From positions 1 through 64,000 of IMG/VR virus record IMGVR_UViG_3300044846_003506: a DNA stretch of 64,000 nucleotides; one strand, given 5' to 3'. The first letter of the stretch is position 1. Every line of letters starts with the position of its first letter. Source of the stretch: a virus. A program made the translations under genes and the position numbers. Below are positions 25,411 through 33,721 of this stretch, piece by piece. The notes below the pieces were generated by a model. That model saw nothing but the letters and a program-made list of their open reading frames with translations. It was not told where the DNA came from and ran no database searches.

Positions 25411-28086
25411 ATGGCATATATAATTAAAAATACATCAGGGTTAGTTAACACTAGAGTTACTGACACAGGTAGAAAAAAATTATCACAGGGTAGTTTTAAG
25501 ATTGCGTATTTCCAAGTAGGGGATAGTGAAGTGTCGTACGATAAATTACCATCAAATTATAATTACAATAATTTATTTGTGTTAGAACCTGCATTCAATA
25601 CACAAAACTCTGCGGGAGTACCTGAATCAAATAGACAAAGTATTAAATATCCTTATTATGTTGATGGATCTAGTGGATCAACATATGGTATACCATATAT
25701 GGACTCTGTTGTTGAACCTGTTTATAATAGAGCCCCATTAAGAGGTTTTTTTACGGGTAATACCACCGCCGACACAATAGTTTGGAGTGCATTAACTAAT
25801 GATCAGTATGTTGTTAGTTCTAATTATGTTATAGATATGTCCACATTAAGTGGGTCAAATAAAGTACAAATAATATATTCTGGATGTAACTATACAAATT
25901 TAAATAAACCATCTATAGGTGATATTATAACAATTTATTATGATGGTTTTGGAGAGTATGACTGTAGTTGTATTAATTTACCAACACCAACCCCAAGCGT
26001 AACCCCAACACAAACCCCAACACCAATTCCGGAAACCTGTATAATAATGACAGAATTATCCGAATTTTTAATGACAGAAGATGGAGACTACTTGGTATGG
26101 GGTGATTGCCAAGAATTACCGGCATTAACACCAACCTCAACGGCAACACCAACACCGACACCAAGTGTTACTAAAGATTATAATCCTTGTGCGTCACCAA
26201 CACCAACACCTACACCAACTAAAACTCCATGTTTGACACCTACACCTAGTAGATTGTGTCCGGCACCACCACCACCTAATTGTGTGGTCTCTATGAACTC
26301 TTGTTATCAGATATTAACATATAGAATTGTTGATGTTTGTGAAGATATAATAACATTAGATAGAAATACACCTGATTTTTGCGGTACCGTTATTAGTCAT
26401 TGTTATGCAAGAACTTTAATTTATCCGCCAAACATGACATCTATATATGATAGTCTAACACCAAACCCACATTGGGGTGAACAAGTTATTGATTTTGAAT
26501 CAATATGTGATACCGATCAGTTTGATGTAAAAATTTGGAATATGAACATTCCATGGACTGAAAATCCTGCTGGTTTAGTACCAACAAAATATGAAGGGTA
26601 TGAATATTTTGGATCTGTAGATTATATCGGGTCTAAAGAATACTTTGGGTACAATTCAAATTCAGGTCAGACATTTTTTATTAATAACACTTTAAGTGCT
26701 GAGACAACAGATACATTCTATTATAACTCTTTAGGTGAAGTTGTTGATGTTGAACCTGAAGAACAAAAAGCGATTGCAATTATACACTACACTAATCAAA
26801 CCATAGATTTCTTCTATGGTGAAAAATTTGCGTTAGAACCTTATGATCCGTCAAATCTTGATGATACTACAGGTCAAGCAAGAAATTTTAGACTACATAT
26901 ACCATGGTTAATGTGGCATAAAAATCCCGATTGTTGTTTTGGACAAACGTTTTGGGTAGATCCTCCAGAATTTGAAGGTAAGGGACTATTCCAAGTGAGA
27001 TATGTACAAACAACTAAAAATGATGATATGAATAATCCTGGAATTAGATATTATCATCTTTGGGATAACAATAAAAATAAAAATGGACTACCTAATAGAA
27101 TTGGTAAAGTATTCCCTGATAGTAAATTAATTATTATTGATGATGAAGAGGTAATTGCCTCAATGTCTTACAAGTCAAATAGAAACTTTACATTACCAGC
27201 ACCACAACTATCGTTAATAACCCCAAACACTTGTGGACAAGCATCTTTAAATGCTGATGGGGTTCTTACAGGTAATGGAGAAACTATGTATGTAACTTAT
27301 AGATTTACAAATAAAACATGTAGTACTAATTCACTACATTGTAATTACTATGTTAAATTAGTCGGTAATAATAATGATTGTAGTCCTAATGTTTCACAAA
27401 ACGTGGCGGTAAGATTTGGAAGAGAGTTTAATTGCTTGGGGGAAAATCCAATAACAACAACAACTACAACTTATTATCCAATCACAACTACAAGTACCAC
27501 TTATTATCCAATCACAAGTACAACTACTACTTATTACCCAATCACCACCACAACAACAATATGTCCACAAACTTGTGACATCACAAAAGGTTATTTTGCG
27601 GAATACTTCCAAATAATTTGTCAAAAAGTGGTAACAGGTCAAAGACCTGACCCATCAAATTGGAGAGTAATTGATTATACGAGTGATTTAGGGGGTATAG
27701 TAACCCAAGACACATTAACAAATAATACATTTGTTATAACTAAAGATCAATATGATAAAGCACCATATTATGATTTAGGTAATTACATTAATTTAACAAA
27801 AATTGGTAATGATGTGCCTGATTTAAATTTTGGTGATGAATACTATTTTTATGGGTCTTTTGAGTCTGATATTATGGCAACAATATATGAGATGAAATAT
27901 AAAATTAATTTAAATTTTACCGAGTTCCAAAATACAACAAACCCAACTTGGAAACAAGGGACAAAATCTTATATAACCGAAATTGCATTGTTAGATGAAG
28001 ATAAAGATATATTAGTTATGTCTAAATTACAATCACCTGTTTTAAGACAGGGAATCCAACAGTACTTAGTTAAAATAGATTTTTAA
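25411..28086 (+). CDS. Large tail-fibre/adhesin protein with TP and TTTTTYYPI linkers
   Basis: 891 residues. The N-terminus MAYIIKNTSGLVNTRVTDTG, then KLSQGSFKIAYFQVGDSEV, looks like a conserved attachment domain of phage fibre proteins. Two TP-rich linkers (about 190-206 and 240-285) flank a short domain. The central body (about 290-680) is beta-rich with many W, Y and C residues. A third linker is three copies of a ten-residue TTTxTTYYPI unit (about 684-715). The final 170 residues form another domain. Consistent with a long flexible fibre. A weak AT-rich terminator follows its stop. Confidence 0.75.
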   Translation: MAYIIKNTSGLVNTRVTDTGRKKLSQGSFKIAYFQVGDSEVSYDKLPSNYNYNNLFVLEPAFNTQNSAGVPESNRQSIKYPYYVDGSSGSTYGIPYMDSVVEPVYNRAPLRGFFTGNTTADTIVWSALTNDQYVVSSNYVIDMSTLSGSNKVQIIYSGCNYTNLNKPSIGDIITIYYDGFGEYDCSCINLPTPTPSVTPTQTPTPIPETCIIMTELSEFLMTEDGDYLVWGDCQELPALTPTSTATPTPTPSVTKDYNPCASPTPTPTPTKTPCLTPTPSRLCPAPPPPNCVVSMNSCYQILTYRIVDVCEDIITLDRNTPDFCGTVISHCYARTLIYPPNMTSIYDSLTPNPHWGEQVIDFESICDTDQFDVKIWNMNIPWTENPAGLVPTKYEGYEYFGSVDYIGSKEYFGYNSNSGQTFFINNTLSAETTDTFYYNSLGEVVDVEPEEQKAIAIIHYTNQTIDFFYGEKFALEPYDPSNLDDTTGQARNFRLHIPWLMWHKNPDCCFGQTFWVDPPEFEGKGLFQVRYVQTTKNDDMNNPGIRYYHLWDNNKNKNGLPNRIGKVFPDSKLIIIDDEEVIASMSYKSNRNFTLPAPQLSLITPNTCGQASLNADGVLTGNGETMYVTYRFTNKTCSTNSLHCNYYVKLVGNNNDCSPNVSQNVAVRFGREFNCLGENPITTTTTTYYPITTTSTTYYPITSTTTTYYPITTTTTICPQTCDITKGYFAEYFQIICQKVVTGQRPDPSNWRVIDYTSDLGGIVTQDTLTNNTFVITKDQYDKAPYYDLGNYINLTKIGNDVPDLNFGDEYYFYGSFESDIMATIYEMKYKINLNFTEFQNTTNPTWKQGTKSYITEIALLDEDKDILVMSKLQSPVLRQGIQQYLVKIDF
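25981..26250 (+). repeat. TP-linker repeats (two blocks)
   Basis: CCAACACCAACC-type repeats at 25981-26030 and 26131-26250 encode alternating Thr-Pro linkers. Confidence 0.65.
27447..27560 (+). repeat. 30-bp tandem repeat encoding TTTxTTYYPI
   Basis: Three copies of a 30-base unit with the invariant core TTATTATCCAATCAC (one variant TTATTACCCAATCAC). The reading frame is preserved by copy-number changes. Confidence 0.7.
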
Positions 28087-28116
28087 ACTTTAATTTTTTA
28101 AAGTTTAATTTATTTT
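28085..28116 (+). terminator. Weak AT-rich terminator-like hairpin
   Basis: AAACTTTAA pairs with TTAAAGTTT around a T loop and is followed by AATTTATTTT, at the stop of the big fibre gene. The low GC content of the stem makes it uncertain. Confidence 0.45.
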
Positions 28117-28132
28117 ATAATAAAAACACTTT

Positions 28133-28732
28133 ATGGCAAAAATAAAAAATTCACCAAAGGTCCTTGGTTTAGATATATCAACTAAGACAATAGGATGGGC
28201 GTTATTTGACATTCAATCACAACAATTGTTGGAGTTAACACATGTGTCGCCAAGACCAAAAATGAAAGAGGACGAAAAGCTAAAAGAATTATTACTTAAG
28301 TGTGAGATTTTTAGAGAAAAGTTAATACAATATAAAAATTTAGGGGTTGTTAGTGTTATTATCGAAGAACCGTTAATGAACTCTAATAATGTGTATACAG
28401 TACAAACTTTATTAAGATTTAACAGTTTCATATTTAAAGAAATATATGAAACTCTAAATATAGTACCCGAATTTATATCGACATACAATTCAAGGAAATT
28501 TGCTTTTCCTGAGTTGGTTAAAGAAAATGATAAAGGTAAATATGTGTTATTTGGAGGATTACCAAAAGACGTTGATAAGAAGATGTTGATATGGGAAAAA
28601 GTTGCAAAAAGAGAACCACAAATAAAATGGCAATACACAAGAAACAATACCCTCAAAAAAGAAAACTTTGATCAAACTGACGCATATGCTTGTGTTCTTG
28701 GATATATGAAATCAAAAGAAATTTGGAAATAA
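28133..28732 (+). CDS. RuvC-like Holliday-junction resolvase
   Basis: 199 residues with an RNase H-fold resolvase pattern: LGLDISTKTIGWALFD (first catalytic Asp, about residues 12-27), VSVIIEEPLM (Glu, about 75-84), and FDQTDAYACVLGYM near the C-terminus (the D-x-x-D-A motif, about 178-191). It would cut branched recombination intermediates before packaging. Isolated between two fibre modules, it ends at a strong terminator. Confidence 0.8.
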   Translation: MAKIKNSPKVLGLDISTKTIGWALFDIQSQQLLELTHVSPRPKMKEDEKLKELLLKCEIFREKLIQYKNLGVVSVIIEEPLMNSNNVYTVQTLLRFNSFIFKEIYETLNIVPEFISTYNSRKFAFPELVKENDKGKYVLFGGLPKDVDKKMLIWEKVAKREPQIKWQYTRNNTLKKENFDQTDAYACVLGYMKSKEIWK

Positions 28733-28759
28733 TATCTATTAAAATACCAATAATTTTAA

Positions 28760-28790
28760 ATATCATCTTTTTAGATGGTATTTTTTTTTA
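28760..28790 (+). terminator. Rho-independent terminator
   Basis: ATATCATCT pairs with AGATGGTAT (one G-U), followed by nine T. The T tract runs into the stop codon of the convergent fibre gene. Confidence 0.8.
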
Positions 28791-30470
28791 TCCTAAAAGT
28801 GAAGAATCACATAAATCAAAAACAGTACCTGCACAATTTGCTGCTCCATTACCTGTTATTGTAAGAGTTGTGTACGGTGCCAAAGTTGTAAATGTGAATA
28901 TACCTGAACCAACATTACCTTGAGGGGATGTTTGAGGACAAGGAGATGCCTCTATAATATTACCATTAATTTTAGCACAACAATAAATACAACTTGAAAT
29001 AGATGGATTACCTGAATTTGTTGTAAACGTAAAGGTTTCATAGTTTGTTGGACTTAAATAATCATAATTATTTATTCTTAAACTTATGTTATTTACGGGT
29101 TGACTAAATGTTAAAGTATATGAGAATGGATAATCCACAGGTAAAACACCATTACCTAAATATAAAAACCCGTCTTGGACCAAAGGACCTGTAAGGCACC
29201 AACCTAAGAAACCACCAAATATCCCTTCTTCTATTGCACCTGTTCCGTTACCTGTAATTGTTATACCACCTCCCACTGTTGATAATCCATTACCCAAAGT
29301 TAAAGCCTGATTTTGATTAACCGTAATTGAATTACCAACTTGAGGTAAGTTAATTGTTGATGAACACTCAATACAACCAACCGGAGTGGTTGGTGTAGGT
29401 GTTGGGGTTGATGTTGGTGTAGGTGTTGGGGTATTTGAAGGACTCGGAATACAATCCAAACACTTACCTTCATTTTCAGGACCAAGTTCTGACACTAATT
29501 CTATTTTATCAACACCACTTATGTTATCCACTAAACCTAAGAAAGTCGCACAAATAGATTCATCATTAATTATTGTTTTATAAACATAACCTTGTATAGG
29601 GATTTCACCATTTATAAGAATTAGATCGGCACTAAAATATTCAGTTCCTGTAAAACAATCTCTAAATTTCTTACTATTTGAACATCTTATGTAATCATCA
29701 ATAATATTAAATGTAACTAAACCTGAAACCAAACAATCTATTGTTGGCGTTGGAGTTGGACTTGGTGTGTCGCTAGGTGTTGGTGTGGGTGTTGGGGTAT
29801 ATGTTATACCTGTTGCGACAAAATTTAAACTATTACACACATTAGATGGTGTTGGAGTTACTGTAGGGGTTGGTGTTGGTGTTGATGTTGGAGTGACAGT
29901 TGGAGTTGGAGTGACATCACAATTAAATAATGCCTCAAAATCAATTATGTCACAACTATTATATGTTGTTGTTGTACTTACAACACAATATCCTTCAGTA
30001 AAAAATGTTTCACATAAATCAGGACAATTACTAAGACAAGGCGATTTACCAAAAAGTTCACAAGGGCCATCTAATACGGAAGAAACGCACCAACAAGTCT
30101 CGCCTGTCGAATAGTAAATCAAATAACTCCCACTTTGTCCTGTATAATATGGGAAACCGTTATAAGATCCATTAAACGTATAGTTATCGTCATACGTGTC
30201 TGTACCTGAGATACAGTATTCTGTATTACATTCGGCACAAGGTTCTATGGTTTCTATGGTTCCACTGTCACTTGTTTCACCAACTGTATATGTATTAATC
30301 CCGTCAGAATAAAATCCATTATTTACCAACACTGTACATAAGGAATCTGAATAGATTAAGGATCCCAAGTTTAAATCATCACCATAAATTGATATAGTTT
30401 TAATTTCGTCACAAAGTAATTTAGGACTAATTGATGAGTAGGAAAACGTTCCAAGTAAAACACAAGCCAT
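28788..30470 (-). CDS. Tail-fibre/adhesin protein on the - strand with TP linkers
   Basis: 560 residues. The N-terminal part (about 1-180) is cysteine-rich with NPHY-type beta strands. Three TP-rich linkers (about 186-205, 220-240 and 345-360) separate two globular parts, and a C-terminal glycine-rich beta-sandwich (about 370-560, with NGLSTVGGGITITGNGTGAI) ends the protein. The organisation mirrors the + strand adhesin genes at 23321-28086, but in opposite orientation. The start lies two bases after the stop of the small - strand gene upstream. Confidence 0.7.
   Translation of the reverse strand: MACVLLGTFSYSSISPKLLCDEIKTISIYGDDLNLGSLIYSDSLCTVLVNNGFYSDGINTYTVGETSDSGTIETIEPCAECNTEYCISGTDTYDDNYTFNGSYNGFPYYTGQSGSYLIYYSTGETCWCVSSVLDGPCELFGKSPCLSNCPDLCETFFTEGYCVVSTTTTYNSCDIIDFEALFNCDVTPTPTVTPTSTPTPTPTVTPTPSNVCNSLNFVATGITYTPTPTPTPSDTPSPTPTPTIDCLVSGLVTFNIIDDYIRCSNSKKFRDCFTGTEYFSADLILINGEIPIQGYVYKTIINDESICATFLGLVDNISGVDKIELVSELGPENEGKCLDCIPSPSNTPTPTPTSTPTPTPTTPVGCIECSSTINLPQVGNSITVNQNQALTLGNGLSTVGGGITITGNGTGAIEEGIFGGFLGWCLTGPLVQDGFLYLGNGVLPVDYPFSYTLTFSQPVNNISLRINNYDYLSPTNYETFTFTTNSGNPSISSCIYCCAKINGNIIEASPCPQTSPQGNVGSGIFTFTTLAPYTTLTITGNGAANCAGTVFDLCDSSLLG
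29390..29924 (-). repeat. TP-linker repeats, inverted relative to the + strand copies
   Basis: GTTGGTGTAGGT-type repeats at 29390-29445, 29741-29805 and 29848-29924 are the reverse complement of the + strand TP-linker repeats at 23.6-26.3 kb. Confidence 0.65.
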
Positions 30471-30471
30471 A

Positions 30472-30687
30472 TTATACGGTAATGGTATTAGTTTTTATAC
30501 AATTATTATTGTCAACAATTTTTACAATAAAATCTGTTAAAGAAGAGTATACGTAAGGAACCTCAAATGTGTAAGGTACCGTACTAAATGTACTAACATA
30601 TATACAGGTTGTTAAAGTTGTATCACAAACCCACACGTTATAAGGTGAAGATCCTGTTAAATTTGTTATTGTTACGTTTGTTGGCAT
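30472..30687 (-). CDS. Small beta-sandwich tail protein
   Basis: 71 residues (start MPTNVTITNLTGSSPYNVWV). It reads as a single Ig/PKD-like sandwich with two cysteines and an SprB-like ending (FIVKIVDNNNCIKTNTITV). Immediately upstream of the - strand fibre gene and probably co-transcribed, it has a TATTTATT element 15 bases before the ATG. Likely an adaptor or cap of the fibre. Confidence 0.6.
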   Translation of the reverse strand: MPTNVTITNLTGSSPYNVWVCDTTLTTCIYVSTFSTVPYTFEVPYVYSSLTDFIVKIVDNNNCIKTNTITV

Positions 30688-30702
30688 AAATATATTATCT
30701 AT

Positions 30703-30710
30703 AATAAATA
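30703..30710 (-). promoter_or_regulatory. TATTTATT element (late-promoter candidate)
   Basis: The - strand reads TATTTATT, fifteen bases before the ATG at 30687. It would drive the - strand fibre pair. Confidence 0.45.
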
Positions 30711-30735
30711 TAGAAAATTGAAAAAACTTGTGAAG

Positions 30736-30766
30736 TTGATTAACTTAATTATTTGGACTATATTTT
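30736..30766 (+). promoter_or_regulatory. Possible host-like promoter for the primase unit
   Basis: TTG (30736-30738), then 20 bases, then TATATTTT (30759-30766). This is one mismatch from the Bacteroidetes TAnnTTTG -7 box, and the primase ATG follows within ten bases. Confidence 0.35.
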
Positions 30767-30771
30767 AGGTA

Positions 30772-31671
30772 ATGGAAGAAAACGAGGCTTTAGTTGAATT
30801 ATTAGAAGAAATTTTGGGAGACCACGGGTTGCATTATGACAACAGAGGTCAAATATCCTTCAATTGTCCCGTTTGCGATGAAGGTAGAAATAAACATAAT
30901 TTGGAAATAAATTACATAAGTAATGTTTATAAGTGTTGGTCTTGTGGTGATATTGAGAATACTCACGGATCTTTGGGTAAGTTATTTGACAAATTTGGTA
31001 ATAAAAAACAAAAAAAGTTATATTATATTTTAAAACCAGAAACCGTACCCGTAAAAGAAAAAAAATACAAAAAATTAAAGTTACCTGAAAGTTTTACGTT
31101 ATTTAAAGACTCTCATAAAATTTATCCTGTTAGAAGACAGGCTTATAATTATTTACAAAGTCGTGGAATAACAGATGATATTATTGAAAAATATGGTATT
31201 GGTTTTTGTGATAAGGGAAGTCATGTTGGTAGAATAGTTGTTCCATCGTACGATAAAAAAGGAGAATTAAATTATTATGTTGCCCGTAGTTGGGACCCAC
31301 ATACTAAATTTAAATATAAAAACCCAGAAGCTGAGAAAGACAAAATAATCTTTAATGAAAAACTAATAGATTGGAAAAAAGACATTTACTTGGTTGAGGG
31401 AGTATTCGATGGATTTTTCTTAGAGAACTCAATACCAATGTTGGGTAAACATATGTCAGAAATGTTATTTGATAAAGTTTATAATAACGCAAAAGGAAAT
31501 GTGATAATTGCGTTGGATGGGGATGCATGGAATAACGCAATTAAACTTTACCACGAATTAAATGGTGGAGAATTATACGAAAAAATAAAAATAGTGAAAT
31601 TACCTAACGATCAAGATGTTTGTGATTTAAGGGGTAATATAAATGAATACTTTATAGAAATAAGAGATTAA
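30772..31671 (+). CDS. DnaG-like DNA primase with CHC2-type zinc finger and TOPRIM core
   Basis: 299 residues. Zinc finger: CPVC (about 37-40) and CWSC (about 61-64). Linker domain about 110-150 (YLQSRGITDDIIEKYGIGF). TOPRIM: IYLVEGVFDGFF (the catalytic Glu, about 206-217) and VIIALDGDAW (the D-x-D, about 244-253). Shorter than bacterial DnaG, it lacks a C-terminal helicase-binding domain. It makes RNA primers for phage replication. Its stop overlaps the start of the next nuclease gene. It begins the + strand replication block. Confidence 0.85.
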   Translation: MEENEALVELLEEILGDHGLHYDNRGQISFNCPVCDEGRNKHNLEINYISNVYKCWSCGDIENTHGSLGKLFDKFGNKKQKKLYYILKPETVPVKEKKYKKLKLPESFTLFKDSHKIYPVRRQAYNYLQSRGITDDIIEKYGIGFCDKGSHVGRIVVPSYDKKGELNYYVARSWDPHTKFKYKNPEAEKDKIIFNEKLIDWKKDIYLVEGVFDGFFLENSIPMLGKHMSEMLFDKVYNNAKGNVIIALDGDAWNNAIKLYHELNGGELYEKIKIVKLPNDQDVCDLRGNINEYFIEIRD

Positions 31672-32525
31672 TGGATTTATTATTAATAGCAGAAGAAATA
31701 AGACAAATTATTTCAGAAAAACAAAAAGAATTACAATTAACTTTTGAGGAAGAATCTCACAAGTACACAATGATTGACCTTGATGGTAATCTAACTTCTA
31801 AATTTCCCTCAGTTTCAAAATTAATGAAATTGTTTTATGAGGAATTTGATTCAGAAGGAATTGCGGAATATAAATCAGGTGGTAATCCTGACGAAAAAGA
31901 ACGTTTATTAAAAGAATGGTCAGACGCCGGAACATACTCAACAAATATGGGATCTCGTGTTCACTACATACTTGAAACTCATACATTAAAAGAATTTGGT
32001 ATTGAAAAAGAAATAAGACAACCAATATTTGAGTGTGATGCCGAACAAATAGTCAAAGGAGACTCGATGATAGTTGCCGGTAAACGATACATTGATTTAA
32101 TCAAAGAAAGAGGTTGTATTTTATTGGACACTGAAATTGTTTTGGGACATCCTGAATTAGGATATACGGGACAACCTGATAAGGTTTGGTTGGTTATTGG
32201 GGTTAATGGCAAACTTGGTATTTTAATAACAGATTGGAAAACAAATAAGGAAAAAAACTTTGTTACCAACAAATACACAAAACCAATGAGAAAACCATTT
32301 GAGGACTTACCAAATAACGCTCTCGGACATTATAATACTCAGTTACCATTCTACGGTAAACTACTTTTAAAAATGTTAGAAGGGTCTAAGTATGAAGACA
32401 TACAATTAATGGGTTGTATAGTCGTAAGATTAACGGACGAAAGAGAGTACGTTGAGTACAGAGTCTCAAGAAAAACAATTAAAACAATCCTTGAAATGGA
32501 TATGACCAAATACTTGAAAAAATAA
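31671..32525 (+). CDS. PD-(D/E)XK exonuclease, RecB/Cas4-like
   Basis: 284 residues. The catalytic motifs are GYTGQPDKVW (Asp, about 161-170) and ILITDWKTNK (D-x-K, about 181-190), as in PDDEXK_1 nucleases. An N-terminal segment FPSVSKLMKLF and a conserved GSRVHYILETH helix are also typical of this family. It probably resects or processes DNA ends. It is coupled to the primase by a one-base overlap. Confidence 0.75.
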   Translation: MDLLLIAEEIRQIISEKQKELQLTFEEESHKYTMIDLDGNLTSKFPSVSKLMKLFYEEFDSEGIAEYKSGGNPDEKERLLKEWSDAGTYSTNMGSRVHYILETHTLKEFGIEKEIRQPIFECDAEQIVKGDSMIVAGKRYIDLIKERGCILLDTEIVLGHPELGYTGQPDKVWLVIGVNGKLGILITDWKTNKEKNFVTNKYTKPMRKPFEDLPNNALGHYNTQLPFYGKLLLKMLEGSKYEDIQLMGCIVVRLTDEREYVEYRVSRKTIKTILEMDMTKYLKK

Positions 32526-32547
32526 AATAAAAAACTATATTTTTACC

Positions 32548-32637
32548 ATGGAAAGTACAATCACACCTATTTGGTATACCAACACTAGTTGGGACCACCC
32601 AAAATTTAAAATAAACATAAATTATATTATAAAATAA
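32548..32637 (+). CDS. Tiny ORF (29 residues)
   Basis: Starts MESTITPIWYTNTSWDHPKF and ends overlapping the next start (TAATG). The coupling and the lack of any gap support translation. No known family. It is preceded by TATATTTTT (32536-32544). Function unknown. Confidence 0.4.
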   Translation: MESTITPIWYTNTSWDHPKFKININYIIK

Positions 32638-32849
32638 TGGACGATATTATTAAACCAAGAATTGATCTTAAAAAACAAGAAACAATTAAATGCGAAAAAT
32701 GTGAATCTAAATTCTTCAAAGAAGTTACGATGATAAAAAAAGTACCTAAGTTATTGACAGGAACCCCAGAGGATACCATTGTACCGTTCCCAACCTATAT
32801 GTGTGATAGTTGTGGATTCGTAAATGAAGAATTTTTAATTTTTGAATAA
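32637..32849 (+). CDS. Small zinc-ribbon protein
   Basis: 70 residues with two C-x-x-C pairs (CEKC at about 19-22, CDSC at about 55-58) framing a beta hairpin, so a zinc ribbon is likely. Nucleic-acid binding is plausible. Overlaps its neighbours by one base on both sides (TAATG junctions). Confidence 0.65.
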   Translation: MDDIIKPRIDLKKQETIKCEKCESKFFKEVTMIKKVPKLLTGTPEDTIVPFPTYMCDSCGFVNEEFLIFE

Positions 32850-32995
32850 TGGAAATCGGGAAAATGACAATAAATGAGGCATACCCACACCTTAAAAGTG
32901 TGGCTTTGGCTTATGGGTTAAACTTAAATAGAGTTAGGGAATTTAGATTTGCTAGACTTATATTAGTAAACCTTTATAATAGAGAATTGGTATGA
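32849..32995 (+). CDS. Tiny ORF (48 residues)
   Basis: Starts MEIGKMTINEAYPHLKSVAL and has a basic amphipathic C-terminal helix (RVREFRFARLILVNLYNREL). It ends in an ATGA overlap with the next gene. The tight coupling on both sides is the main evidence. No known function. Confidence 0.45.
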   Translation: MEIGKMTINEAYPHLKSVALAYGLNLNRVREFRFARLILVNLYNRELV

Positions 32996-33231
32996 CACAC
33001 AAAGAATTTTACGTTTGGTTAGATGGTTTTATGACCAACAGAGATTGGACAACAATTAAACAGGTTGATATTGAAAGTATTAAAGAAAAAATGAAAAAAG
33101 TTAATAATAACGACCCATTTTTTCCTAACCCAAGAACAATGGTCTCTCCAATTCAAATACCAATACCACATAACCCTTTTAAAGAAGACGGTTATGATGA
33201 TTTAGGTTCACCACCAAAAATTGTTATGTAA
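32992..33231 (+). CDS. Small hypothetical phage protein
   Basis: 79 residues. The N-terminus (MTHKEFYVWLDGFM, then WTTIKQVDIESIKEKM) is helical, and the C-terminus is proline-rich (ISPIQIPIPHNPF-like). The layout resembles small replication-region proteins of other phages, but I cannot name a family. The last of four overlapping small genes. Confidence 0.5.
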   Translation: MTHKEFYVWLDGFMTNRDWTTIKQVDIESIKEKMKKVNNNDPFFPNPRTMVSPIQIPIPHNPFKEDGYDDLGSPPKIVM

Positions 33232-33257
33232 TTATTAATTTTTTTAAAGTATTAATA

Positions 33258-33265
33258 TACTTATT
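33258..33265 (+). promoter_or_regulatory. Degenerate TATTTATT-like element
   Basis: TACTTATT (one mismatch) fourteen bases before the ATG at 33280 of a leader-bearing gene embedded in the replication block. Confidence 0.3.
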
Positions 33266-33279
33266 AATAAATTAAAATT

Positions 33280-33633
33280 ATGAAAAACATACTATCAAGT
33301 CTTAATACCTCTGAAAAAAATAGAATTCTTGAAATGCATAAAAGAGCAACATCAAGATTTTATTTGTTAGAATCAAATTTAGATGGTGAAATTTATTGGC
33401 AATCTTGTGATGGAGAAATGAATTTATTATCTGATTCCGCAAAATCTAATATGGTCCCAACAGGAACTGAAAACGGAAAAGAATTATTCTCTTTTAAAGT
33501 TTTACCTGAAGATAAAGCAAAAAATCCACAATACGACATCCAAGGATGTGTTGGGGTAGAAAACACTGACAGTAAAGTTTATATTATTGATCGGGATGGC
33601 CAAAAAATTTTAAGACTTTATGAAGGATTTTAA
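33280..33633 (+). CDS. Leader-bearing protein, long leader variant
   Basis: 117 residues. The N-terminus MKNILSSLNTSEKNRILEMH, then KRATSRFYLLE-S, gives a predicted cut after Glu31. It carries the E..RI...H sub-motif shared with the 8631 protein and, more loosely, the MORN protein. The mature part is a small beta-rich domain (WQSCDGEMNLL, FKVLPEDKA, KVYIIDRDGQKI). It sits alone between operons and ends at a strong terminator. Role unknown. Confidence 0.6.
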   Translation: MKNILSSLNTSEKNRILEMHKRATSRFYLLESNLDGEIYWQSCDGEMNLLSDSAKSNMVPTGTENGKELFSFKVLPEDKAKNPQYDIQGCVGVENTDSKVYIIDRDGQKILRLYEGF

Positions 33634-33653
33634 TTTTTAGTAAAAGAATTATT

Positions 33654-33681
33654 AAACCCACCCCAAAAAGGTGGGTTTTTT
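33654..33681 (+). terminator. Rho-independent terminator
   Basis: AAACCCACC, loop CCAAAAA, GGTGGGTTT and a T tail. It isolates the leader-bearing gene from the recombination genes. Confidence 0.85.
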
Positions 33682-33709
33682 GTTGATTGACAATTAATTT
33701 AAAATAGTT

Positions 33710-33717
33710 TATATTTT
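33710..33717 (+). promoter_or_regulatory. Possible host-like -7 region
   Basis: TATATTTTG (33710-33718) just before the ATG at 33722, with TTG boxes about 25-30 bases upstream. One extra base in the spacer of TAnnTTTG keeps confidence low. Confidence 0.3.
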
Positions 33718-33721
33718 GTGT

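Noticed and set aside
28213-28656. 147-codon open frame antisense to the RuvC-like gene
   Set aside because: It is a shadow of a well-supported gene with catalytic motifs and has no independent signals.
23619-29924. Regular short repeats that could be mistaken for a CRISPR array
   Set aside because: The repeats are degenerate 6-30 bp coding units in frame, with no constant-length unique spacers. They encode Thr/Pro linkers.
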